From Calothrix brevissima NIES-22 (GTDB lineage Bacteria; Cyanobacteriota; Cyanobacteriia; Cyanobacteriales; Nostocaceae), in the NCBI RefSeq assembly GCF_002367995.1, contig NZ_AP018207.1:682001-746000 (forward strand): 64,000 bases of DNA, given 5' to 3'. The notes beneath the pieces are model-generated. The model was not told the origin of the DNA, ran no database searches, and saw nothing but the letters and a program-made list of their open reading frames with translations. The translations under genes were made by a program, and so were the position numbers. Positions 25,391-34,309 of the stretch are shown piece by piece. How positions within the stretch are numbered: the first letter of the stretch is position 1; each line of letters starts with the position of its first letter.

Positions 25391-25801
25391 ATGAGAATTG
25401 ATGATTACAATGCAGCCAAAGCGCTGACTGACAAATTAAAGCAGAGCTTACCAATTACAGTTAAGGCTGGTAAAGAGTTTCTCAAAACATTAAAGCAAAA
25501 AGGAGAAGACGCCAATCCAGACAGAGAATTTGAAGTTGATTTTGTCGGTTATTCAGGAGATGATGGCGGGATTATGTGCGGACTAAAAGAGCCGAATAAT
25601 CCCGAAAGTAAGGAGAAATATGTTTCTTCTATTACTCACCTCAAAATTGATCCCAATCATCCCCTAGCTGCTGAAGTTCAGGCTTACCAACGTCAGCGAA
25701 TTCGCAAGTTAATGTTGCAAAATTCCAGAGGTTTTACAGCAGAGTTAATGACAATAGAGCCGACAAGAAAGAAAAAGTCTGCTAAAGGTTTCGGGAATTA
25801 A
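25391..25801 (+). CDS. Uncharacterised protein encoded opposite the I-D operon
   Basis: A 136-aa soluble protein read from ATG 25391, which has AGGAGA 7 bases upstream; the frame extends to TTG 25358. The N terminus is helical (RIDDYNAAKALTDKLKQS), the middle holds FEVDFVGYSGDDGGIMCGL and the end is strongly basic (TRKKKSAKGFGN). I do not recognise the family. It lies between csc1 and cas6 on the opposite strand, overlapping the csc1 stop by 4 bp, so it splits the minus-strand cas genes into two transcription blocks or is read through. It could be a regulator, a ribonucleoprotein accessory or a passenger. Confidence 0.6.
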   Translation: MRIDDYNAAKALTDKLKQSLPITVKAGKEFLKTLKQKGEDANPDREFEVDFVGYSGDDGGIMCGLKEPNNPESKEKYVSSITHLKIDPNHPLAAEVQAYQRQRIRKLMLQNSRGFTAELMTIEPTRKKKSAKGFGN

Positions 25802-26505
25802 CTCCGAAAACGATATTCCATGTAAACAGGAATCTTGAGTTCTTTCATTTCTTTAAATTGGTAGTATTGTCCTCGCATTTGCACATTTTGAATTAAACTA
25901 ACTGGAGGCATATTCACCACATCGTAACTAATTACTTGATTAGTGAACATTACATCTAAGGGATTTAAAGGATATTTGTAGGTGAAGACACCTTCTGTAG
26001 TTTGAGGTTGAGGTAATTGTTCCACTGTCACCTCAGCCTTACTCATCCATTTACCCAAGCGAATCCATTTTGGTAGCTTGATTGGCTTTTGAGAAATTAC
26101 AAAAAACTCAAATTTGCTTTCCGGTGCAATTTCTTTAGCTCTACCAAAACTAGGAATATTTTTCTGCGTCTTCTCCATTTCTACATGGTAGTTATTATTC
26201 GCATATTTCCATGTATTGAGAATCGCAGTATGATTCAATGCACGCGCAGGTGTCACATAAATTCCCTGCTGATTTAGCGGCGTTAAATGTTCCTCATATT
26301 TGGGAACTTGTTCAGGACAAAAGTAACGATAGGAATGTTCTTCAGCTACATTGGTAGCGTAAACTTCGCTATCAACTAAGCCTAATGCATAGCAGAGTGC
26401 GTAATTATGAATTACTGCTTCTGTTTCGTATAATCTGCCGATTTCACGAGTAGCGTAATAAAGGCTATCGTGTAATTCTAATTGACAGCAATAAATAATT
26501 GGCAT
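25798..26505 (-). CDS. csc1: Csc1 (Cas5d of type I-D)
   Basis: A 235-aa Csc1, the Cas5-like subunit that binds the crRNA 5' handle in the I-D Cascade. It starts IIYCCQLELHDSLYYATREI followed by GRLYETEAVIHNYALCYALG, a strong family signature. RALNHTAILNTWKYANNNYH lies mid-protein, and KLPKWIRLGKWMSKAEV near residue 145 is the second conserved block. It is only 5 bp from csc2, so cotranscription is clear. The ATG at 26505 matches the family start. Confidence 0.93.
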   Translation of the reverse strand: MPIIYCCQLELHDSLYYATREIGRLYETEAVIHNYALCYALGLVDSEVYATNVAEEHSYRYFCPEQVPKYEEHLTPLNQQGIYVTPARALNHTAILNTWKYANNNYHVEMEKTQKNIPSFGRAKEIAPESKFEFFVISQKPIKLPKWIRLGKWMSKAEVTVEQLPQPQTTEGVFTYKYPLNPLDVMFTNQVISYDVVNMPPVSLIQNVQMRGQYYQFKEMKELKIPVYMEYRFRS

Positions 26506-26510
26506 AGCGA

Positions 26511-27521
26511 TTACCCTGCTTTAGCAGCCGATTTCTTTTTACTGATGTGTTTGTTAGCGTATTCTTTAGCCTCTGCATCAGCTTTTTGTAAAATTGATTT
26601 TATTCCTGCTTCGCTATTTGTGAGTGCTTTAACTTCACTTAGCAATGGTACGAAAGTTTCACCAATAAAGTCAGTATGAACAATAAATTCATCAGCAATT
26701 AATTCCTCAATCGCACTTTTAGCAGCAGTAATGACATCATCTTCATCTAAAGGCTCAGGAGAATTGATACTATTATTTGACTGCATTTTGTCGTAAATCG
26801 CTTGAGTCCAGCGCAAATTACTAGTAATCTCTCCATCAGCAAAGATAACACCGATTAACTCATTTCTTACGCGACCTGTGCGGGTTGTTTGCGCTCCATA
26901 ATGGCGAGTCCGGAGAATGTTATTAAAGACGTAAAGAAAACTAGCTTCAGTTGGGTCTTTTAATGTGACAATACTAGGAAAGAAAGTTTGCGGTCTAATG
27001 TGGTCTTGTTGGTTAATTCTGCTAGTAACTTCCCCAGGTTTAGAACCATCCTCACCTTTAGAAGCCATTGTGCCATTTTCATAAGGAGCATTGAGGGTAA
27101 AAGTTTCGTGTGATTCATCAAAAGCTGTAATTGAAAATGCTGTATCTACCACAACTTTTGATTTCTCAGAGCCAGAATCGCCAATTGCAAATCCGTAAAT
27201 AATACAATCAGGATTATCCATTGCAAAGTTAACGTTATATTCGCATTCTTCAGCAGTCATTAAGCCATAGTTCCGCAACAATTCTCGTCCAACTAAACGT
27301 TCTGGTGTTGATTGTTTGCGTTTGAACATTGACAGACGGCTAATTGTAGTTTTATCTTTGACTCCTGCTCTGACTCTGGCTTTATTGAGTTCGCCATCTG
27401 TTTGAAATAATGGGTATGATTCGGTGATGCGAATAGTTAAAAAGTGGACATATTTACCCATTGGTTTGTAGGGAATAGCAGTTTGAAATAATTTAGGTTC
27501 AACAGTTTTGAGTAAAGCCAT
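26511..27521 (-). CDS. csc2: Csc2 (Cas7d of type I-D)
   Basis: A 336-aa Csc2, the Cas7-type backbone of the I-D Cascade that forms the filament along the crRNA. Family marks include KYVHFLTIRITESYPLFQTD at the start, the basic TISRLSMFKRKQSTPERLVG, GFAIGDSGSEKSKVV in the middle and ILRTRHYGAQTTRTGRVRN, a likely RNA-contact segment. The tail is Lys-rich (SKKKSAAKAG). A gap of 68 bp separates it from cas10d. Confidence 0.94.
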   Translation of the reverse strand: MALLKTVEPKLFQTAIPYKPMGKYVHFLTIRITESYPLFQTDGELNKARVRAGVKDKTTISRLSMFKRKQSTPERLVGRELLRNYGLMTAEECEYNVNFAMDNPDCIIYGFAIGDSGSEKSKVVVDTAFSITAFDESHETFTLNAPYENGTMASKGEDGSKPGEVTSRINQQDHIRPQTFFPSIVTLKDPTEASFLYVFNNILRTRHYGAQTTRTGRVRNELIGVIFADGEITSNLRWTQAIYDKMQSNNSINSPEPLDEDDVITAAKSAIEELIADEFIVHTDFIGETFVPLLSEVKALTNSEAGIKSILQKADAEAKEYANKHISKKKSAAKAG

Positions 27522-27589
27522 GATATTTCTCCAAAAAATATGATGATTCGATGTAATTTGCAGAGTTTTTAGCTGAGAATCGCTGGTAT

Positions 27590-30500
27590 TTATTCCTTAT
27601 CTGATTCCGAAGATTTTTGATTTTTATCTAAGTTTTCTTTGTCGTCTTCTAAGCGATAAAGAAATTCACAAGTATCGCGAATTAAGTTGAGTTGGCGGCC
27701 TGCTAAACGCGCGCGATCGCCTGCAAAAGATTTTTCAAATACCTCAACTACAAAATACTGTGCAAAATCTAAAATCGCTTGTCGTTCTTCCTCCCTTTTA
27801 CTCATTACCCAGCGTCCCTCAGCAGTGGAAGAATGAACGCGATCCATGAGTTTAAAAACTTCGGCGGCTACAGCTGTAACTAATGTTTCACCGCGAAATA
27901 CACTTAACTCAGCTTTAAGGATAGTTTCAGATGCAATATCAATCGGTTTTAATACAGCATTAGCTTTGGGATTATATCGCTTATTAGCTCTATAAAAGCG
28001 GCGATAAAGTTCCGTTAATTTCTTAGGATGATTGAGACTTGATTCTTCTCCCACAATTAATTCCTCTTTGGTGTAGTCAAATTTTGCATAAGGGTCAAAA
28101 CAAGGATAAAAATGATAGGTGTAAAGCCGAATCTTTTCAACTCTGGCTGAGTCAACTCCCTGGTTACGTGCCCAACGATTAAGATAATAAAATACATACA
28201 AGGGACTAGTTTCTAAATCCTTGGCTAATTCGCTAAATCTTCCCCAGTTGGCATCATAACCAGATTTACCTTGCCGCGCATTCACATCTAAATGAATGGC
28301 GTAAGCAGCAGTTAAGACATTCAGGGGAGCAGGGTATTGAATACCGTTTTCTTGCCAACCTTCCAGAATATAATCTAAACGGAACCTATCTCTTTTTACC
28401 AAAGCGCGAAAAGCATGAGGCGCACTGTCAAGAAAAACGCTTTCTTCAAACTCTGCACCATCATTAAATGGTGGAATTGGCGACTCAGAAACTACAGTTT
28501 TGACATCTAAAATCATCGGGAAAGCAAAGGCTAACCAAGTAGGCATAACCCAAGATTCCGTATCTGTGCTGTCTCGTCCTGGAGGTAGCGCCATGAAATA
28601 AAATGTTAAAGGCTGGTCTTCAGGATAAGCAAGCTTAAATGTCCGGTCTTTTTCATTATCGAGATTTTCATCTATTAAGAAACTATCTACACTTTGATAA
28701 TTTTCTTTATCTAAATGGGCTTGAAAATCCTTGGTGATAAAATGATTGCGGATGCTAGTATCAAAGCGAGTTTGAGCTACGCCACTATAAGCTTTCTGTA
28801 AAAACTTATTAGTTTCTGGGGTAAAGTAATAAGTTGGATAAAAGTACAGATAGCGATATTTCCCATCTTCAAAACGTTTACCTACTGCTTGAGTTTGATT
28901 CATCAAAATTTGTCGCAGCATCATTTCTACACCTGCAATGCTAGAAATATTGCGCTTGGCATTAGAACCACCTAACATTTGTTTATTGGTATAAACCTGT
29001 GGTGTAAATAAAACTGCTGATTCCATCTGCTCTGTTACTGTATAAGCAGAATGAGAAATTGAACAAATTAATTGTCTTCCTCTTCCTGGTTTTTTAGCAG
29101 CATTATAGTTACCTAACTCATTGAGAAAGTTCTCGATTTGCGTTTCAGGTGATGATTGTTGATTTGTATTTGGCAACATCACAACTCGTGATACCCATTG
29201 TCTTAAGTCATCCCAACCATCAGGTAATTGATATTGAGCAAGAAGGGGAGAAATTAAACCTGTCAAGTATTCAATAACTTGCTGGCAAATTTCCCTGACA
29301 TCTTCCACGCCTGGATGTGCTTCCAAATACTTAGCAGCGAGATAATACCATTCATAAGGTACGCCGCCAGTATTACCTTTTAACTTGTTTTCTTTCAGGC
29401 TTTCATTAATACGCTGAATGTGGCGAATCTCAGGGAGATATTCTGTTAAATTCCAGAATTCAGCGACTTTATGAGTTAAATCAAAAGCAGGTATTGCGGG
29501 TAATTTTTTATCTTTCTTGCGAATTACTTCAATTCGATTAACGGCTTCATCCCAAATTTTACGACTGACTAAATCGCCAAATTCTGCTATTTGGTCAATG
29601 CGGATATCATCGGTAAATTTAAAATCAAACTCAGCAGGTAAAACACCTTGTTGTTGAAACTTAACTAAATTTTCACTGCGACTTTTAGCAACAGATGGTT
29701 TAGTAGAACTTAAAATGCGTAATGTTGCATCTAAAGCTACTTTCATTAAGCCGGGAGAGTCAAAAAATAAGTTGTAATATTCGGCATATTTCATGCCTTT
29801 ACCATCACGACCAAATCCTGTTTGTCTGAGTTTTAATTGTCCTGCACATAGGAACTTAATATTATTAACTACAAGGTCTGGTAACTCTTTTGTAGATAGA
29901 TAAGGAGCATTACGCGCTGCGAGATAAATTACTCCTGTTGGCAGATATAGTAAAGGTTCATAATATATCTGCTCATTTGTATTAAGGTTTGTATAAGCTT
30001 GAATTACGGCATTATTAACAACATTAGTTAAAACACCCCGGTTTTCAGCAATACGATGATAAGTGAATTTCAGTTGTCCATCGCTGAGATTATGAATAAT
30101 TTCTTGCAATCTCAGATTTTCTGCATCTTGAGGATGTTTAACAATAGATGCAAGAGAATCAGCTAAACAAGTTAAATCAGCAAGACAGCGAAGAGTACGG
30201 TCTTTAAGAACAGGATTTAAGCCGAATTCCGAAAAATTCCAGTTAGTATCCCAACGGCGTTGAGCATTGTAAGCCAAGCATAATAAATCGTCGAGATATT
30301 CTGTATAAGCTTCTGGATTATTGGGATTGATAAACTGATCGAGTCCTAGTTGTTTGACTTTTTCATCAATAATTTGACGATGTTCTGCTAAGGCTAATTT
30401 GCGACAGTTTTCTGGTACATCGGGAAATTTTTCAAAGTCATGTAAAATGAACCCAGCAATGACTAAGCGCCGTTCTCGTTCTTTGACTACGCGCCGAATA

Positions 30501-30952
30501 GTTGTATCCAGATTTTCTAAGCGTTTCTCAATTAAATTTGCCGGAAATAAACCATTAAGTAAATGTGTATTGAGTGATTGATCTGCCGCATTATCTCGCC
30601 TAACTCTAGTTTTACCTGCGGCTTCTCGCTGTTGGTCTATTTCATCAAAGAATTTACCACCTTTAGCTGTGACACCAATTGCTATTTTTAGCAGATTAGG
30701 TAAAACATACTCGGCAAAATCTGCCATGACTATATCATCAGGATTTTGCACTGTAATAGCTTCTTGCAGTAGCTTGAGTGTGAGTAATTGTTGTTTAGTT
30801 ACGATAGTGCGATCGCTATCACTATCAAAACCAAAATCACCCGATAACCAATCTTCATCTGATGATTCAGAATTTGCAATGTTTTCTATATCTAAAAGTG
30901 ATAATTGCTGATATTCATCTGAAGGTTTTGCAGCTTTACTTTTTTTAGCCAT
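27590..30952 (-). CDS. cas10d: Cas10d, large subunit with HD nuclease (type I-D)
   Basis: A 1120-aa protein and the signature of subtype I-D. The HD nuclease motif appears in GFILHDFEKFPDVPEN with His171 and Asp172, and additional His residues follow (ALAEHRQIIDEK). In I-D the HD domain sits in Cas10d, with the helicase in a separate Cas3'. No GGDD cyclase motif is seen, consistent with I-D. The frame reaches GTG 30961, but ATG 30952 with GAAGAGA just upstream is preferred; it overlaps hepT (stop at 30945) by 8 bp, so cas10d is coupled to the toxin-antitoxin pair. The acidic C terminus ends in KNQKSSESDKE. Confidence 0.95.
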   Translation of the reverse strand: MAKKSKAAKPSDEYQQLSLLDIENIANSESSDEDWLSGDFGFDSDSDRTIVTKQQLLTLKLLQEAITVQNPDDIVMADFAEYVLPNLLKIAIGVTAKGGKFFDEIDQQREAAGKTRVRRDNAADQSLNTHLLNGLFPANLIEKRLENLDTTIRRVVKERERRLVIAGFILHDFEKFPDVPENCRKLALAEHRQIIDEKVKQLGLDQFINPNNPEAYTEYLDDLLCLAYNAQRRWDTNWNFSEFGLNPVLKDRTLRCLADLTCLADSLASIVKHPQDAENLRLQEIIHNLSDGQLKFTYHRIAENRGVLTNVVNNAVIQAYTNLNTNEQIYYEPLLYLPTGVIYLAARNAPYLSTKELPDLVVNNIKFLCAGQLKLRQTGFGRDGKGMKYAEYYNLFFDSPGLMKVALDATLRILSSTKPSVAKSRSENLVKFQQQGVLPAEFDFKFTDDIRIDQIAEFGDLVSRKIWDEAVNRIEVIRKKDKKLPAIPAFDLTHKVAEFWNLTEYLPEIRHIQRINESLKENKLKGNTGGVPYEWYYLAAKYLEAHPGVEDVREICQQVIEYLTGLISPLLAQYQLPDGWDDLRQWVSRVVMLPNTNQQSSPETQIENFLNELGNYNAAKKPGRGRQLICSISHSAYTVTEQMESAVLFTPQVYTNKQMLGGSNAKRNISSIAGVEMMLRQILMNQTQAVGKRFEDGKYRYLYFYPTYYFTPETNKFLQKAYSGVAQTRFDTSIRNHFITKDFQAHLDKENYQSVDSFLIDENLDNEKDRTFKLAYPEDQPLTFYFMALPPGRDSTDTESWVMPTWLAFAFPMILDVKTVVSESPIPPFNDGAEFEESVFLDSAPHAFRALVKRDRFRLDYILEGWQENGIQYPAPLNVLTAAYAIHLDVNARQGKSGYDANWGRFSELAKDLETSPLYVFYYLNRWARNQGVDSARVEKIRLYTYHFYPCFDPYAKFDYTKEELIVGEESSLNHPKKLTELYRRFYRANKRYNPKANAVLKPIDIASETILKAELSVFRGETLVTAVAAEVFKLMDRVHSSTAEGRWVMSKREEERQAILDFAQYFVVEVFEKSFAGDRARLAGRQLNLIRDTCEFLYRLEDDKENLDKNQKSSESDKE

Positions 30953-31388
30953 TCTCTTCACTCAAGGAAATTAAATATGAGTTGACTTGTCTGACATACA
31001 GTGGATATTGCTGTAAAGCAAAACTAATTGCCCTAAAAACTTGCTGCGGATCTATATCGTCATATTCATGAACAAGACGATTTCTTAATCCAGATGATGG
31101 TGCCAATTGTTTTGCTAGTTCGGGAGAAATTACACCATATTTACCAAGCTCAATAAAAGCTTCAAAGTTAGTATTTGAATTTCCTGGATTTAGCTTTGAC
31201 AAGATATGATCGTTAATATCTATCGCAGCTTGAACCATTAATTGTAGCAGTCTTTCTACAACAAGTTGTTGACGGAAATCAGCTAAGAAGTCATCGAGAG
31301 TAGTAGCTCGAAACTCTTCTAACGTGTTGTAATATTTGGTAATGAACCTAAGTCTCACTAAAACTATTTCGGGATCTATATTACTCAT
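30945..31388 (-). CDS. hepT: HepT, HEPN toxin of a MntA-HepT pair
   Basis: A 147-aa HEPN-domain ribonuclease. The active motif R-x4-H-x-Y is present as RNRLVHEY at residues 102-109; the Tyr (109) is the type of residue that MntA modifies with AMP to neutralise the toxin. ATG 31388 overlaps the mntA stop in ATGA form; an upstream GTG at 31397 is less likely. The gene lies between mntA and cas10d and overlaps both neighbours, so it is embedded in the I-D operon. HepT in other cyanobacteria cleaves tRNA or mRNA. Confidence 0.88.
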   Translation of the reverse strand: MSNIDPEIVLVRLRFITKYYNTLEEFRATTLDDFLADFRQQLVVERLLQLMVQAAIDINDHILSKLNPGNSNTNFEAFIELGKYGVISPELAKQLAPSSGLRNRLVHEYDDIDPQQVFRAISFALQQYPLYVRQVNSYLISLSEENG

Positions 31389-31837
31389 GCTCCCCACTTA
31401 TTTAGTTCTCTTTCAATAATTTGATGTTGCTCTTGCCGAAATTTCTTTAACTCTGATTCAGTTTTTAAGGAATTTAATCGAAAAGATTCAAATTGCTCAG
31501 GATATTTTTCAAACAAGAGAATTCCATCACGAGCCACGAAATGAGCTATTAGCCAAGAGCATTGGTTAAGTTCTACAATATCAATGTGGTCAGCATTGAT
31601 TTTTAATACTTCGCCAATCAGCATAGGTAATTCAAACAAACCTGAAATATTATTTTTTATGTAAGCTTCACGCTGTTCTTCATCACACAAAACTGCAAAA
31701 TCCCAGTCACTTTTTGCGTTGGCGTTACCAGTAGCTCTAGAACCAAATAGCACTAACATTTTTAAGTAAGGGATTTTTTCAGGAAGTTGTGAGGCTAATT
31801 CTTGCAGTTCTGCAATTGTTGGAGTGTAATTTTGCAT
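31385..31837 (-). CDS. mntA: MntA, nucleotidyltransferase antitoxin
   Basis: A 150-aa minimal nucleotidyltransferase. The core motif LVLFGSRATGNANAKSDWDF (about residues 28-47) contains GSR and the metal-binding pair in S-D-W-D, with a third acidic residue probably in HIDIVELN. MntA antitoxins add AMP to the Tyr in the HepT active motif. The gene is upstream of hepT with a 4-bp overlap, the standard order. A 180-bp gap after cas3' precedes it and holds an 11-bp inverted repeat that could be its operator. Confidence 0.88.
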   Translation of the reverse strand: MQNYTPTIAELQELASQLPEKIPYLKMLVLFGSRATGNANAKSDWDFAVLCDEEQREAYIKNNISGLFELPMLIGEVLKINADHIDIVELNQCSWLIAHFVARDGILLFEKYPEQFESFRLNSLKTESELKKFRQEQHQIIERELNKWGA

Positions 31838-31926
31838 TTGATAATACTCCTATGTTGTGAATAATCGTCAACAGTTATTTGCTTATCTAGAACTTTTCTA
31901 ATCTGACTATATTTTCAGTCCATCTC

Positions 31927-31953
31927 ATTTCTGCCACCAATAGTGGCAGAAAT
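31927..31953. promoter_or_regulatory. Inverted repeat upstream of mntA-hepT
   Basis: Perfect 11-bp arms ATTTCTGCCAC and GTGGCAGAAAT with a 5-nt loop, 90 bp upstream of the mntA start and 65 bp after the cas3' stop. There is no U-run after the stem in the cas3' direction, so an operator for the toxin-antitoxin pair seems more likely than a terminator. Confidence 0.5.
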
Positions 31954-32017
31954 TATTGGGAATGGTAAGCTAAGTAAAAATTTTTTAAATATTTTTAACT
32001 GCTAGGTAAAATCCCTA

Positions 32018-34210
32018 TTAGGAATTGGAAGCTGAAGCTATCCATATCTCATCTCCTTTACTTTTAAAGGTGTACGCTAGCGTATCTAGCAGTAGTGCAG
32101 AGTGACCAAAAGCGATCGCATACGGTGTGTTAGCATCATGAACGCTGTACTTGTCGCTAATCGGGTAAATTTGAAAGTGCATCGGTAGCCTTAGCCGCAT
32201 CCGCACTTCTGCAACCGGACGGCGAAGCACATAACATACCAAACCCTGTGTTTTTAAGCGTTTGTTTATCTCCCTAATCCATTGGTTTTCAGGTGGCCAA
32301 ACTTCTATACCTATTAAAACCTGGACTTTCCAAGCGTCTATTATTGGCTGCAAGTCACCAAGGTAGTTAAATTTCCAGTTCAACCTTTCCTCGCGGTAAG
32401 AACGCAGCTTGATAAATGCTAGACAGTGAGCAAATCTACCCTTGGCAATAGGTTGTCCGGTGCGTTGTGCGGTTTCTTTCAGTGTCCGTGTAAATGCTGC
32501 CTCAGTCCACATTTCAATTTCTAAGTTGCTCAAAATTCCGGGTAAGTCGTAGGTTTTAAACCTATCAACTTCGTTGGCTTCGGTTAAATCATATAAACCA
32601 CATTGCAAAGGACTAGAACCACGAAAACTTGCAGCATCATCAGCAATAGGATTTCCCGATTTTCCAGAGATTTCTTGCCATTCTTTAGCCCATCCTTTAA
32701 TCCGTCCAGCCATCGATTTCAAACTGGTATTAAATAATTGCTCGCTGACTGTTTGAAATTTATCTCGGCTTTGGGCATACTGTTGTTGAATAGTGCGATC
32801 GCTCAATTGACAACATAATTTAAAAGACTGTACAGCACCCCAACGACGATAATAGCCTTGAAAATCATTAATTTGGCGATATTGCTCTCTAATGGTGTTT
32901 TGTAGAAACGGGCGATCGCAAATACAATTAACTGTTAAGGGCGGAGATTCTACCTGAAATAAACGCTCGACTAAAAAGTTAGGTACAAGCGCATAAGCTG
33001 TAAAATTTGCAAACTGAATTTTCTGCCCTTCTTTGTCATAGCCATCATGTCTGCCTAACCTACCTAAACGCTGGGTAAAATTACCTGCATCGGATGATTC
33101 AAAAATTAGAAAGTTAATTTTAAAATCAACGCCTACATCAATTGTACTCGTGCCAATAACTAAGTCAGCAGCAAGGCTTTGTTCTTTGATTGCTTTTCCA
33201 GAAAGTCCGGTATTTTCGCCTACTTTTAAACCATAAGGCTGTAAAATTTCTTGAAAAAATGGAGTTAATCGCTTGACGGAGGCAATAGAATTGAGAATAA
33301 TTGCGCCTTTACTACCTGGATATTGTTGAAATTGATTGACAATTAAATCAACATTTTCTTTTAACCAAGTTTCTGAAGCTTTTAAAGCTGGTTCTAAGGG
33401 GATAAAATTTAAAGCGATTGGTCTTGCTACTTGCCGCCATCCTTGAGATTTTAATTGCTGTTCTTGTTCTTCAGTCTCAGGAAATTGATATTTATTTTGT
33501 TCGTGGGGATTGATTTCTCGACAGCGAAAACCTGCTGTTTTGAGTTTATCAATTAAGTCTTTATCGGGTGTAGCTGAAAGAAATAAGAATTTTTTGCGGC
33601 GGTTTGTGCAACTAATTAATAACATTGTATTAATAATGCTGGCTATCTGGGGAGCAGCAAACACATGAAATTCATCTACAATAAATAAGCTAAAATTCTT
33701 ATCGATTCTGCTCCATAATTTATCCGGACTATCGCCACGAATAATATAAGCACCGCGATATAAGTAATGGCAAATATCAGGGTTAGTTAATAATGCTTCT
33801 CTTTGGCTGGTAAGAGTTGCGATCGCAGCACTTTTTTTTAAGCCTTCATTTTCGGCATATATTTCTAAATCAGCGCCACTGAGTCGCACTACACGCGGTT
33901 GATTTGCAGGTTGAAATGCTGCAATATAGCCTTGAATTTGTATTTCTTGATCGCGTGCTAGTTCATTAGTTGGGTAAAGTCCAATAGCGGAAGATTCACC
34001 CTGAAGCACTTCTAAATATGCAGCTAAACTTTTACCATCGCCTGTCATGGCTGTGTTGAATATTACATCAATATTTGGATCGCGCAAAGCTTCTAAAGTT
34101 GCTGCTTGATGCCAAGATAATGACCAATCTTCGGGTAATTGTACACCTTTAGGTGTGGGGACTGTTTGGGAATAAACAGATTTGAGATGAATTTTGTAAC
34201 TTTCGGACAT
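32018..34210 (-). CDS. cas3: Cas3' helicase of type I-D
   Basis: A 730-aa superfamily-2 helicase from ATG 34210 (SESYKIHLKSVYSQT). Walker A is TAMTGDGKSLAAYL near residue 70, the Walker B-like box is FIVDEFHVF, motif III is FLSATPD, and motif VI is QRLGRLGRHD. There is no HD nuclease domain, as expected for I-D, where Cas10d supplies it. The protein unwinds target DNA recruited by Cascade. The frame extends upstream to 34276, but that part overlaps the divergent promoter region. It is the first gene of the minus-strand cas operon. A repeat-like palindrome (CCCTATTAGG) lies at its stop codon. Confidence 0.93.
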   Translation of the reverse strand: MSESYKIHLKSVYSQTVPTPKGVQLPEDWSLSWHQAATLEALRDPNIDVIFNTAMTGDGKSLAAYLEVLQGESSAIGLYPTNELARDQEIQIQGYIAAFQPANQPRVVRLSGADLEIYAENEGLKKSAAIATLTSQREALLTNPDICHYLYRGAYIIRGDSPDKLWSRIDKNFSLFIVDEFHVFAAPQIASIINTMLLISCTNRRKKFLFLSATPDKDLIDKLKTAGFRCREINPHEQNKYQFPETEEQEQQLKSQGWRQVARPIALNFIPLEPALKASETWLKENVDLIVNQFQQYPGSKGAIILNSIASVKRLTPFFQEILQPYGLKVGENTGLSGKAIKEQSLAADLVIGTSTIDVGVDFKINFLIFESSDAGNFTQRLGRLGRHDGYDKEGQKIQFANFTAYALVPNFLVERLFQVESPPLTVNCICDRPFLQNTIREQYRQINDFQGYYRRWGAVQSFKLCCQLSDRTIQQQYAQSRDKFQTVSEQLFNTSLKSMAGRIKGWAKEWQEISGKSGNPIADDAASFRGSSPLQCGLYDLTEANEVDRFKTYDLPGILSNLEIEMWTEAAFTRTLKETAQRTGQPIAKGRFAHCLAFIKLRSYREERLNWKFNYLGDLQPIIDAWKVQVLIGIEVWPPENQWIREINKRLKTQGLVCYVLRRPVAEVRMRLRLPMHFQIYPISDKYSVHDANTPYAIAFGHSALLLDTLAYTFKSKGDEIWIASASNS

Positions 34211-34305
34211 AAACTTAAATAGTGTCCGTAACTGGTTGTTAAAAACAATATTGGCACGCAAAATAGAAGTTGGCAAGAGGAAATACGGACAAAGTATACG
34301 GACAA
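34203..34305. promoter_or_regulatory. Divergent promoter region with repeated CGGACA sites
   Basis: Between cas3' and the WYL-type regulator, the hexamer CGGACA occurs at 34204-34209, 34286-34291 and 34299-34304, and inverted (TGTCCG) at 34223-34228. The last two lie in 10-bp direct repeats ATACGGACAA spaced 13 bp, just before the regulator start. They are candidate operators through which the regulator could control both directions. Confidence 0.55.
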
Positions 34306-34309
34306 TTTT

